DNA from: Tubulanus polymorphus
Taxonomy: Eukaryota > Nemertea > Palaeonemertea > Tubulaniformes > Tubulanidae
NCBI RefSeq assembly: GCF_964204645.1
Contig: NC_134025.1
Location: forward strand, 9,863,001 to 9,927,000
DNA length: 64,000 nucleotides
Direction: 5' to 3'
Part shown: positions 13,793-25,100 of the stretch, piece after piece
Numbering within the stretch: the stretch's first letter is position 1
How the letters are laid out: each line of letters opens with the position of its first letter
Program-made: the position numbers and the translations under genes
The notes under the pieces: generated by a model
Told to the model about the DNA's origin: nothing
What the model saw: the letters and a program-made list of their open reading frames with translations, nothing else
Database searches by the model: none

Positions 13793-14854
13793 ATGCGCAC
13801 GTCCACGAATAGTACTGGAATATGTCAAAGAAATACACTATTTTATAAGAAACAGTTTCATTATCTATTTTTGATCGGTCCGTTAGGACTAGAAGGGTTG
13901 CTCCTGAACTTCATGTGCGCAGTAGTTCTGCATCGATTGTACAAAAGAAATAAATCGTCCGCATTTTACACGCTGTTTATCCTATCACTATCCGATATAG
14001 GCGTGTGTATATCCACATTCATGTACCACGATGGAGTTATACTCGTCAAACTCGTCTATTACAAACCGAACATTGTATTTAACGCATATTTCGACGACGG
14101 TTCGTTTATTATGTACGTCATCAGTAACAACTGCCTTCAACTGTTTTGGAGATGGAGAAATCTGTTGACTTTGATGGTATCATTCGATCGGTTCATTCAC
14201 ATATTTGCCCCACTGTGGTCGCGGAGATATTGGCAAATAAAACACTGTATAGTCTATGCCGCGATTTCGTTCTTAATATTCGCAATCTTCTATATGTTTT
14301 ACGCCACTCTAGGTTTTACCTGGGTACCCGTTACCGATCCATGCTATGGCGGAAAGGTGCTGCGACAGATTATGGCGATTGCCGAAAGTAACAATTTGAA
14401 TTTTCTAGTTGACGTGATGCAAATCTATATTCCGACGATGGGAATAAGCTTTTTTACGTCTCTCTTGCTTTACAAATTATCAAAATACGCAGAAAGCCAA
14501 GGAAAAGGCGGTGAGATTGGAAAGGCTACGGGGAAAAAGTCCGTCGATATCCAGACTTCAATGCTGATAGTAGTAGTAGCAGTTATATTCATTGGTTGTA
14601 ACCTAGCTTACATGACCGTTCTTACCTGAGAACGTGTACCCGATTTACTTCCCATCAGTAAAGAATCGGACATATTGGCATGGACTCGAATTTGGACGAA
14701 TCTCTATTTGTTGAACGAATACTCGAATGCGTTGAATTCGGCGTTAAATCCAGTGTTTTATTTCATCGTCAATAAAAGCTTTCGCCGAGAAACGAGCAAC
14801 GCGTTTCTTTTTGATGAACGTAAAAGGCACAGAAACGAAAAATTTTCCGTTTGA
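13793..14854 (+). pseudogene. class A GPCR copy 1, interrupted by an in-frame TGA before TM7
   Basis: Intronless rhodopsin-family receptor with an ATG start. TM1 to TM6 are open for 278 codons, including the TM2 stretch ILSLSDIG, the TM3-end DRF motif and a TM6 VVVAVIFIG core. A TGA at 14627-14629 then stops the frame. The same frame continues without further damage to a TGA at 14852-14854 and encodes a full TM7 with NPVFYF (NPxxY) and a short tail. The region is 1,062 nt, exactly as long as the intact inverted copy at 15909-16970. At the stop the other copy has a leucine codon, so one substitution explains it. Without TM7 the product should not signal. It is either a young pseudogene, a polymorphic null allele or a sequencing error. 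The family looks peptide-receptor-like (FMRFamide-receptor type), which is an inference. Confidence 0.85.
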
Positions 14855-15908
14855 GGTTTCAATAATTCTTATATCAGATTACAATCAGTTTGGGCTTGGC
14901 CAACTTCCCAACTTAATTTGCATATTGCTGTTGTTTACACATTTGAAGAATTGATATTTTGATTTATATATATTCTCAATCAAATCTTACGACAAGGATT
15001 AAACAGCACTTCGTATCAAATTAATTTAATAACTCTCCATTAGAAACTCAGATTTTTTTCTAACGCGTTTACTTCGACTTCATCCTTCTGTTATTGGTTC
15101 AAACTCGTTAAATTTTGTCATACTAATACACACGTCACCAACACCAACAGTGTAATCAAAGTAACGAGTTATCTTCACACTGAAAGTATCAACCAGCTAT
15201 CCGTGAAAGATGTTTAAGAGCGAAATCCCACGATGGGAGACTAAAATTACTGAAATTGAAGAGAGGAATATAAGAGAAATGTAGAAACCACAAAGTTTCA
15301 ATCGACTATTCGCCATCATAATGCGACTTATTTATACCTTCAAGCGCCGTTTCAAAAAGGTCCGGATCTTAACGTAAACGAACAGCCCATAGAATCAGTC
15401 ACGCTACGGGCCTGATCACTAAACAAAAGACCTTATAACATATGATCTATATGAAAGGATTTGTCCCTTTGAGAAAGACAGCTACCGAGGTCTGATGTGT
15501 GTCATACGGTGACAGATAGTATTTTATGAGCGTTTGTCGCATGTCGAATAATCATTTTGTTTCACATTATCATTTACTTAAGACGCCATGGCTAATACAT
15601 AATATTGGGAATACATATCTGATGGACACCAAATAATCAAATCAAATACAACATTTAGTGGTTACTCACAGGGTCACTCTCTTAAGCAATCTCAATCAAA
15701 TGGGAAATCCAGGTGAAATCGACGCATCCAAAAATTTACTTCCGAAAATAAATGTTTTAATCCCAAACATTAATCCCACATACACATGCTGTTTATAATC
15801 AAAGTAATGATCCACTATGATCTAGGAATATCTCTAATTACTTTTTTCAAGCCATTAGTGAGCATATCTTTCTTATTAAGTGATTAAGTGAAACTTGAAA
15901 AATTATAT
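14855..15908. other. spacer between the two tail-to-tail GPCR copies
   Basis: About 1 kb of AT-rich DNA at the centre of the inverted duplication. I see no exon, transposon end or long inverted repeat beyond the coding arms. Confidence 0.45.
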
Positions 15909-16970
15909 TCATAAAAATGAGAAATAGAAAAAAGAAAGAAATAGCCTAGCCGTTTCTCGTCGAAAGCTTTTATTTATCATGAAATAAAACACTGGATTCA
16001 AAGCCGAGTTTATTGCGTTCGAGTATTCGTTTGATAGATATAAATTCGTCCATATTCGAGCCCATTCCAAGGGGTCTGAGTGTTTACTGACAGGAAGTAA
16101 TTCGGGGAACCGCTGTAATGTAACGACACTCAGATAGGCTATACTGCAACCTATGAAAATGGCCGCCACAACTACTATCATAAGTGTGTTCTGAATGTCG
16201 ATGGACTTTTTACCGGTAACAGTTTTGATTCTATCATTTCTATCTCGTTGGTTTCGTGAATACGTTGCCAGTCTGTGTAGTAAAACAACAGTAAACACAC
16301 TTATTCCAATCGTCGGAATGTAAAGATGCACCATGTCGACCACAAAACGCAAGTTGTTGCCTTTGAAAATTCGTACCTTCCTCTGAAGCGTCTTTCCTTC
16401 GTAGCATGGATCGGTGACGGGTACCCAGGTAAAACATAGAGTAGCGTAAAACACGTGGAAGATAGAAAATACTACGAAGACTGCTGAAGCAAAGATTATG
16501 CAATGTTTTATTTGCCAATACTTTCGCGACCATAGTGGCGCTAATATGTGAATGAAGCGATCGAATGATACCATCAAAGTCAACAGATTTCTCCATCTCC
16601 AAAACAGTTGAAGGCAGTTGTTACCGATGACGTACATAGTAAACGAGCCGTCGTCGAAATATGCGTTGAATACAATTTGCGGTTTGTAATAGACGATTTT
16701 GACGAGTATAACTCCATCGTGGTACATGAATGTGGACATACACACGCCTATATCGGATAGTGATAGGATGAACAGCGTGTAAAATGCGGACGATCGATCT
16801 TTTTCGTACAATCGACGTAATACTATCGCGCACGTTACGTTCAACAAAACCCCCGCCAAACCTGTCGGGCCGATTAGAAACAAATAGTGAAACTGTTTCC
16901 GATAGAACTGCCGATCTCGCTCGCAGAGCTCAGTTACATTGTTCACGATTGTTGTTGTAAATCTTGCCAT
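15909..16970 (-). CDS. class A GPCR copy 2 (intact), peptide-receptor-like
   Basis: Intronless receptor of 353 residues. The ATG at 16970 is used; the frame opens slightly further upstream, but only with a non-ATG codon. Seven hydrophobic segments are visible. The N-terminus has an NVT glycosylation site, TM2 carries ILSLSDIG, TM3 ends in SFDRFIH (the DRY-equivalent), a Cys in TDPCYEG before TM5 can pair with a TM3 Cys, and TM7 has NSALNPVFYF. It resembles invertebrate orphan neuropeptide receptors (FMRFamide-receptor-like) in general layout; ligand and G protein cannot be inferred. It is a near-identical inverted paralogue of 13793-14854 over TM2-TM4. The C-tail is short and reads into FLSFFYFSFL, unlike the other copy, so the true 3' end may have changed by local mutation. 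Confidence 0.9.
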   Translation of the reverse strand: MARFTTTIVNNVTELCERDRQFYRKQFHYLFLIGPTGLAGVLLNVTCAIVLRRLYEKDRSSAFYTLFILSLSDIGVCMSTFMYHDGVILVKIVYYKPQIVFNAYFDDGSFTMYVIGNNCLQLFWRWRNLLTLMVSFDRFIHILAPLWSRKYWQIKHCIIFASAVFVVFSIFHVFYATLCFTWVPVTDPCYEGKTLQRKVRIFKGNNLRFVVDMVHLYIPTIGISVFTVVLLHRLATYSRNQRDRNDRIKTVTGKKSIDIQNTLMIVVVAAIFIGCSIAYLSVVTLQRFPELLPVSKHSDPLEWARIWTNLYLSNEYSNAINSALNPVFYFMINKSFRRETARLFLSFFYFSFL

Positions 16971-18796
16971 TCGTTGCACTACATGTGATTTTATGTCGTT
17001 ACATCGAGATCTCCGAACGCAATTTGATGCACCGCTGTTGTCTCTACAGGAGTGGATACGTACGTACTGTGAAATTAGATTTTGAATACACGTCTAAAAA
17101 TGGAGAGCGCAGTATAATTTAGTAAAGATAATTTGACTCCTAACTTACGTTTTACGCCAGAACAAAGATCGTGCAGCTAGAAAAACGTGAGCCAACGGTG
17201 CTGTGACTATGCATGGTTGATTGTATCATTTGATCTTTTTTTAGGAAACCCTAGATCAGAAACGTATGAGAGAAATTTTTTTCGTGAGATAATCTAATAC
17301 ATCATATTCAGTTCGGAAGCCGCCGTACTCTAGAATTACATGTATTACAAGCCAAAATGTTCCATACGATACTTTCATGCGTGCAACATATTCATGTATT
17401 CTATAAAGTCTACGAAACGTATGGGATTCATTAGTATTTTCACGCTTTATTTTCGGTTTTCTATATGTAAAAATGTCAACTAATGTCAACTACAGTAAAC
17501 CATGCGTAAGTCGTATCGGCCAAAGTCGGATAATCTTTTTATATCAAAGAAATTTATATCCCAAAGTCGGATTCTGGTCGTGGTAAGTACTGTGTCAGAA
17601 TAGAAAAATGAACCGGAAGTATTCCAGTGTTTTTTAATCATTTATTCTAGATGTTGATTCAATTCCGTTTACAGAAATTAATTTCCAAGTCGTAGTTTTC
17701 GAAAAAAAAGGCTGGAAATCCGACGAGGACTTTTTTTAAGTTTCAAAAGATCCGACTTGCGCAAGGTCAACTGTAATTGAAAATTCGAAGCGAGTACGTC
17801 GAGACATTTGGAGGTACGAAACGTCTATGGGACAATATATTCTTTATTTTGTCCCGTAGTACGAAAAATCACTTAAGTAGAAAGGAAATGCGAAATGTGT
17901 AGATGCATGAGAGGTACTTGACATTCATAGTGAAAGTATGCTTCGAATCCACGGTTATTTCCGATTACCCACGATTTCTAGGAATAGTTTTTATTTCGCT
18001 AGATTCGAATCGAACCACAGTGCGGTTTCCGGAAATAACAACCTTTATTCATTTACATGTTTTTCGTTATTTCAACGATATACGATATTCTGAAAATGTA
18101 ATACCGGTAGTGAAGGTGGGCTTTGAAGTCGATGCGTATAGTTGACGTGTAGATGCGTATAGTTCGTGTCAATGTAGCAAACAAAATTAGATCAAAGAAA
18201 AATAAGGGTTAAACTTCGATGTTGATGTATTGGATTCTTACAGCATCGTTCGCGTTGGGACCGTATAAATTTGATGATCGGACACTGCTGAGCCATGAAT
18301 TAGAGACTGAGTCATTGAATGTTCCAACAATCCTCTGTAAAACTCTACCGCTTTAGTGGTCTTATTTTCATTTGTACTAACATAGACTCGATGTACAGCA
18401 TATCACGCCCGGTATGAATTTAGAACAAGATAATGTCTCTGATAAGATATATGTGTATTTCACTACCGAGATTTTCAACTAAAATCAGTTTCTTTTTGTC
18501 AGGTCGCAAGCTAGCCGCGGAATTTACGGAAACGTACCGGTGCTATGTATCTCAGCGTTGTTAAGGCAAACGTCACATTTCCACAATGATTTAGTTGAAA
18601 CAAGAAATCATTTAACAGTGAAGTAATCATTAATTTCAATACCTGAGGAAATATATATGTACCTATTCACGTGATTTTTGCACCGTAGTACGCAAAAACT
18701 CATTTCCGCTGCAGCACTCGCAATGTTTATCCCACATAGGGGTTTGTTCAATGTTGGTACACATTACCCTAAATACACGAATACTAGAAATCCAAT
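16971..18796. other. intergenic, GPCR copy 2 to HAD phosphatase
   Basis: Contains the upstream region of GPCR copy 2 and the 3' flank of the phosphatase. A pogo-like MITE occupies 17493-17773. Short frames at 17256-17489 and 17903-18145 have no recognisable features. Confidence 0.45.
17493..17773. mobile_element. pogo/Tigger-like MITE, copy 1
   Basis: Terminal inverted repeats of about 21 bp starting CAGT: the left end and the reverse complement of the right end agree at 17 of 21 positions, both with AAGTCG at the inner end. TA dinucleotides flank both ends (17491-17492 and 17774-17775), as expected for TA target-site duplication. It is 281 bp without transposase. The pogo/Tigger assignment rests on the CAGT termini and TA duplication. 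Confidence 0.75.
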
Positions 18797-19846
18797 TTAC
18801 AGATATCTACCTAAATCAGCTAACGACTGAGCTACATAGTTCGGCAAACAGTAACTAAGAGAGTGCCGTTTGTGTTTGTCGATTTCGTCTAATGTTGACT
18901 GGCCGGTCAGTACCATTAGCGAATCTAAACCGCATTTCTTAGCAAACAAGATATCGGTCGAAAGGCAGTCGCCGATAACTAAAGTTTTGGATTTTCTTAT
19001 ATTCGGGTGAACCCTTTTAATGCAGTCGAAACAGTGTTCGCTCGGTTTGCCGAGAAAAAGCGGCGAACGGCCGGACGCTTTCGAAACGGCGGCTACAAGA
19101 GCACCATCGACCGGCGCTTTCAAACGGTTCGCGATCATAACGCTGGGATTGTCGCTGGTGCCGATGAAAGAACAATTCGGTTTCGAAAGATAACTAGCAG
19201 CTTTGAACAACTTGTTGTACGAAAAATGCGAATCGAATCCAACCACTACCGATCCTATGTCGGGTAATAGCTCCTGCTTGAATAGGTCTTGCGGCTCGAA
19301 CGGTATGCAATCCGAATCGGCTCCCACTCCAACATGTGGAATCCCAAGCTCCGCTAGTTCGTCGGACATTTCTCGCCGGCCTATAAGATAGACTTTTCCC
19401 TGAATCGGTTCGATTTCCTTCAGATAAACTGCTATCAAATACGGAATGCAAAATATATTTTTCTTGGGCACATCTATGCCGATTTCATCTTTGATACGCT
19501 GTTGGAATGAAGCCCTCGAACGTAAACTATTGTTCGACAGGAATATCAATTCCTTGTCGAGCTTAACGAGAATTTGCATGGTGTTTCTGATACCTGGAAT
19601 AGGCGTTATTTGGTCCATATGCCATAGCACACCGTCGCAGTCCATCAATATAGTATCGTACTTGGCGAGTATATCTCTACAGTTGGTCGAATTAATGAAT
19701 TTCGCCGGGTGATCAACTCCGTGTATGTTATGGTTACCTATACCGTTTTGCGTTATTCCATTTTTGCTGCCACTGCCCTCGTTCAAGACCTTTTTCGTTT
19801 TCTGACCTTTTACAGCAGCTCCTAATAACCCTACTCCGTTTCCCAT
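18797..19846 (-). CDS. HAD-family phosphatase, phosphoglycolate/pyridoxal phosphatase (chronophin) type
   Basis: Cytosolic phosphohydrolase of 349 residues in one exon. The ATG at 19846 is chosen; a longer frame begins only at GTG. Catalytic motifs are complete: I, DCDGVLW with nucleophile Asp69 and Asp71; II, LSNNS with Ser104; III, LGKPS with Lys267; IV, IGDCLSTD with Asp293 and Asp298. Between motifs II and III lies a C2-type cap of about 150 residues, as in PGP and PDXP. Known family substrates are 2-phosphoglycolate and related toxic glycolytic side products (PGP) or pyridoxal 5'-phosphate and phospho-cofilin (PDXP); the sequence does not let me choose. A 45-50 residue Gly/Asn/Lys-rich N-terminal extension beginning MGNGVG precedes the domain and could in principle be N-myristoylated. 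The lack of introns among multi-exon neighbours could mean a retrocopy origin. Confidence 0.93.
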   Translation of the reverse strand: MGNGVGLLGAAVKGQKTKKVLNEGSGSKNGITQNGIGNHNIHGVDHPAKFINSTNCRDILAKYDTILMDCDGVLWHMDQITPIPGIRNTMQILVKLDKELIFLSNNSLRSRASFQQRIKDEIGIDVPKKNIFCIPYLIAVYLKEIEPIQGKVYLIGRREMSDELAELGIPHVGVGADSDCIPFEPQDLFKQELLPDIGSVVVGFDSHFSYNKLFKAASYLSKPNCSFIGTSDNPSVMIANRLKAPVDGALVAAVSKASGRSPLFLGKPSEHCFDCIKRVHPNIRKSKTLVIGDCLSTDILFAKKCGLDSLMVLTGQSTLDEIDKHKRHSLSYCLPNYVAQSLADLGRYL

Positions 19847-22132
19847 TATTGTCCGCACACACTTAATCGTTTTATGGTAAACCGTATCTTATCTCATTAC
19901 AAATGAGTCACAGTGCCTTTCACCTTATTTACATGACGCATCGCCACTGGCGACTCGCAGCCCTGGTCGGATTGTTCTGTTACGTTGACCAGGTTTTCTC
20001 CCTGTCTCTCTCTTTCGGTCGTGATTTTTACGTCCATATACGCTCTTTCTATTAGCAATTACTATACTCGGAAATTGTTGACATCAATAAACGACGAAAT
20101 TGCATATACCAGTCTGAACTCTCGGCGTTTAAGTATCGAGCAACGACGATTTGTAGTAAAGTGGCACAGAGTCCGTATTTATAGAGAATGCTTAAAACCA
20201 CGAGCGACAATGCCAACGTCCTGAACGATGAGGAAGAAGGAGGAAATATTCACAAGGTAGGTCGAGAGCCTGCACTCGACTCCAACGTATATTCTCCACT
20301 CCACTCGCGGTTTTAAAACGAAAGGGTGAACTGTTTATGTTTGCTTGAACTTTGAGACATCTGTCGCACGAATTTAAATCAAACAAAATATATACCTCTC
20401 AATAAATAAATCGATTTGTTGACCGATTATCAGTCAATGTTTATATTGCCGAGTACTGTAAACTTCGCTGTTTGAAAGCGCGTCCGCGACTCAACACGAT
20501 AAAGAATGCAGTGATTTGCTTCTCCTGTGCATCGTAAAACACTTAGGTATGTCCCTAGAGCGATTGGAGCGAATTAATGCAATATGTACGACGCATTGCA
20601 GTACTTTCTTTCGAAGCCGAATCTTTTTGAGTTCATTAATTCAGAGGCGACATTCTAGCCCGAAGCAGTCTCGGTGCACGCGACGCAAAGGTTATCGTTT
20701 GGATTCTTGATTTTACGGCGGGGATCAAATTCCTTCACTAACTTCACACGAACGAGCCTCTAACTTGACAGCGCGCAAAAAAAGAGCCGTCATCTCCGAA
20801 ACCGACTGGTGCCAACGAGTATTTAGACGTAACGACTATACTAAATACCATCTTCTCATCACGATGTTTTCGTTAGTAAATAAATATGTTCACCCTTGAT
20901 TGATAGTTTGTACGAGTAAATTATCCCGTATTTGCACATATAGTAGAGCAATCGAGACCGATGTCTGCTATTAGAGTAACCTTTGCCGCGATATGTGGGG
21001 TGAGAAAAAATATCGCCATAAACACTCTCTACTTTAGAACGAAATATCATCAAGACGTACGTTTTAATAACATTAATACGTTTATTTTACGATTGTCGTC
21101 TACGTTTTACAGTTAAAAGTTTCACGGAATGAATGGAAAGGTTTTTTTGCAGGTTCTCTCTGAAGATAGATATGATAACACGCACGACATAGCAAAAAGC
21201 TTCACAACATCGCATTTTCACCTCAAGTAATTCGTCGTTTATAAACCACAAGCTGCACTCGTACAAACACAATTCAGCACTCTAATTAACCTGATATACA
21301 TTGATTCAATATTGACAGCAGTCACAACGTTGACAATCACAACCTGCGACTTTTTTAGTTTGACGCTATTTTCAAATACACCTAATGTTTCGATTTATGC
21401 GGCCATTACTAGCCATTACGTTTTATCTTGTTACTCCCAAATCGAGGGTATTTACATACTTAATACAGCTATAATACGCAACCAAAGCTATTACACATTT
21501 TGCAAATAATGACGTATCTTTGGTTGTGACATATATATTCTACTGAAAGGGGTTATAACTCGATTGCATCAAATGGCAATGTATTACAGCCGCGCCTTTC
21601 AAAGGTACGTCATAAGGAACTGGAAACATGTCTATTTTGCTACATATGATTCTTACGCTGAAAGCGATGAAAATGTCGAACACAAATACAAGTCAAGTCT
21701 TCTCGAAGACGTCTTGTATAGAATATATGTACATCTAAGATTGCTCTATATCAAGAAAGTAAGTTATGTCAAGTCTGTTGCACTTGATCTGGGCGTGTGC
21801 GAACCTTTGTTTATTTTGCCAGTGTCTTCGTTAGTGAATAAATCATATATACAGTAGAATGAATCTATTATATATTTCAATAAAGATATGATATTAGTCG
21901 TTAAAATAACATTTTGTCTTTTTGATACCGACATATATTAAGGCCGTAGTTGGTTTTTGTCTGTGTTAATTTATGTGTGGTTTGTTTATGAATTAAACAT
22001 ACAGAGATAAATGTGATGGAGTGTAAACATTCATTTGCTGAAGCGACGAAACAGTGCACACTAAATCGCGTATGTTTGAATATAATTCTTCCCTATCAGA
22101 TCTCCAAATCCTACGATATATTTTCATATATC
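19847..22132. other. intergenic, phosphatase 5' flank and channel 3' flank
   Basis: The first few hundred bases should hold the phosphatase promoter. The end near 22132 should be the 3' UTR of the channel; a minus-strand AATAAA lies at 21810-21815, 317 nt past the channel stop. A plus-strand ATG frame of 94 codons from 21573 is open but has no domain and sits in the presumed 3' flank, so it is not called. Confidence 0.5.
21810..21815 (-). terminator. candidate poly(A) signal of the channel gene
   Basis: AATAAA on the minus strand, 317 nt downstream of the channel stop codon. Single hexamers occur often by chance in AT-rich DNA, so this is only a candidate. Confidence 0.35.
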
Positions 22133-25100
22133 CTACGATATTAATTCGGGTTCGTTTTCCTGGATATTCGACGCTGGTTGGCTTGCCTCCTCTTCGGGGT
22201 ATTCTTCTGGGGAATCATCTTGAATCAACGGCTGTTCGTCGCCTATGTAAACGTGTACGTCTGCCGAATCGGCAGATGACGAATGCACGTCATCGTCGTT
22301 ATTATCCTCATTCGCGTTACCTTCATTATCCCCAAACTTTCCCTCTCCACTCTCGCAATCTCCCCCATCGACTGCATTATCCGAAGCTACTTCTTCGGTC
22401 GCTTGTTCGGGTTCGATGACTTGTTCTTCTTTAGCCACGTCCTCTTCCTCCTCAACAGTCACCATAACTTGTGCATCTCCAGGAACAAGCTGTTCGCATT
22501 CTTCTTGGTGATTTCTCGGGGCGGTTTGTGGCGTGGCGGGTTGCGATTCCGAACCACTAGCTGTCGTTTCCTCTTCTACCACTTCAACTACAGGCGTGAT
22601 ATTGGCCATATTTCCGAATCCATTCCCATGGTGATGACCATTCGTGCGACCGTTGCCGTTTTTCGAATGTGCCCTGCCATTCCCATTTTTTCTCAGTATG
22701 CCCGGACTTACGGGATACCTGGGGGCGCTGGTACTCGGCGCCGAACCGTTGTGGTCAAGCGCGCTTTCGTGACTACTAGAATTGCTGCTATTACTGCTTC
22801 CAACGTTCCCATCGTTATCGAGTAGTCCATTCAAACTGTTAAAGCTATCCTGTCTTGAACCGATTCCACTTCCGAATCCGTTCGTTTGCCAGCTCGTCTG
22901 TCTGCTGATGAGCGGCCGGTATTCCATCGTCATTTCGTGGTGGTTGTCGCTTATTACTGGTTTACCCTTCTTCATGTCAATGAAATCTTGTAAGACGTTA
23001 CTAAAAGCAATGAGATGATTACGGCATAAACAGTGTGCGACAAACTTCTGTCACAAATGGGAAAAATGGCTTAGATACTCACTGTATTTTGACAAGCAAT
23101 TTCTCTTGTCGAGCCATCCTATTCTTGATCGTCACCATATTCTGTTCTTGGATGGTCATTTGGGCCGCCATTTGGTCGATGACCTTCGAATAGGGAGTAA
23201 CTGGCTCTTTATCCCAGTCGAGAGCTCTTTGTAGATTGGGAATTTCTTCTATGTCTTTGTAATATCGAGTTCGATATCCCTGCGCAAGGAAAAAAATAGG
23301 AAAACTCAAAATCTTCAACGGACCCATGAGGTCAATATCGTAACTTAATGATGATAACTTTTCACGTGATTAAACAAATTATGAAATTTCTGAATACGGT
23401 GTCGGGAAATCTTGATCTTTCTTGATCTGAGAAAAACCTGGGCCTATCTCACAAAACGATTTGAAATTTAATAAGTGTATTACCAATATGTGTATGACCA
23501 ACTGATAATTAAATCTTATAAAGCGTGTCTTCGAAACGGGCCCCTGTCCAGTAAGTCAAAGCATTTTTATTCACGCATGCCAGTTCATTCGAATTCACCG
23601 TTTTTGTTGTTGTAAGTTGCGGATAATACTATTCAGTATTAACAGTCAACTGCTAAATGGATAATGCTCACCTTTCCCGTACAGACGCTGTTTATCTCGA
23701 CCCTGGCGACGATCCAAGCTCTGTTCAACTCGAGAGATCTCAAGGCGTCGTTCTGCACAGTTTGGTAAGTGTCGCTGAGTTGAGCAATGAGGATGTTGAG
23801 AAGTATTATACTGCACGTGATTAGAAATAGCACCATTAAGACGGATCCCATTGCTCTGAAAAAATAAAGGCCGTGTTTTCGATGGCTCCATCCCAAAAAT
23901 AATGTAAGAAACTTTTGCACATTTCTATGATCAATATTTTGCTCCACAAGGTTCCCGTATATCCTCACTCAAGGGTCATTCCCCGTAATAATTGCATTTT
24001 TCTTGTACATAGTACGTGACGTCCTTACCCGTACTGAGTCTGTGCGCCGGTGTACGTAACTATCGGCTCTCCTTCGACCAGAGTTCGCACCCCCGTAAAC
24101 AGAATATGCCAGAAATTCCTTCGAAAAAGAAGAGCAGCAGATTGGCAGTATTTGTGCAAAAAGGGGTCTATGGCATACATTAGATACCATTCACTCACAA
24201 ATATGTTAGCAAGCGTCCGCAGAATTTAGTTACAGAATTACCAGACATATAGACTAATTAATGGAATGTACAAACAGAAGTATATATTTGCTTTTCTCTC
24301 TCATTTTGGAAAAGTCATACGATGGAAAATAACGTGTGACACTGTCGTCGATACTTACCGAGTCTCTTCGTGTTTGCCCAACATATCTTCACCGCGCAAT
24401 GCTAACAAAAACGAACCGCTAAATGCCAGCAGTATAACGGCAAACAAGATGGTAAACTGAGGGAAATCCTGGGCAAACACCCTCCACAAAGTCTGAGCAT
24501 ACGCACCCGTTTGTCTAGAAAATAAAATGAAAGGAATACATCGCGTGTGGACACAGGAGGCGCGAGAGCGAGAATATTAGCTACATCGCATATTATTGTC
24601 TTAACTTAAATGCGTATTAAGAAAGTCGATAAAATGTTTCATCTTAAAGAAGATAGTCAAGCGCTTTCTTCTGGTGAGAACACCCTTCATCTGTAATTCT
24701 TAAGATGCAGAACAAAAATATTTGGGGCTATTTTGAGTCAAGAACTCGATATAGAGTGTCTTTCTATTCTTACTACGTAAACATTCAGAAATTCGGTCGA
24801 AGGAACATCACGACATTAAACCTATACGCCAACCATCTTTCCATCAATGATCTCCCCATCTCCACCTTCCTCGTTAGATTTTTTACCTGAAAACCGGTGC
24901 GTATTTGAATATTCTGAACGTCCATGCCAAGTACCCAGCTGAAAATACGGGCCATTGGGCGTATTTGTAAGGTGTATATCGTAACGGTATCACAGATAGC
25001 AAGAGCCCAATGGAAATGAGATCATGCCAGTTGAATCGGTCTTTGAAATACTCAATACGATGCCTAAAAATGGAAACAAGCGAGATTACGAATATCATCG

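Noticed and set aside
16240-16602. 120-codon frame overlapping GPCR copy 2, with a similar 81-codon frame in copy 1 (14146-14391)
   Set aside because: Both are the same out-of-frame reading of the conserved GPCR DNA; similarity follows from the duplicated gene, not from a second protein.
21573-21857. 94-codon ATG frame on the plus strand
   Set aside because: No domain, signal peptide or splice support; it covers the presumed 3' UTR and poly(A) signal of the channel gene.
22283-22825. 180-codon plus-strand frame
   Set aside because: Antisense to the low-complexity acidic last exon of the channel; no domain and no splice context. A shadow of codon bias.
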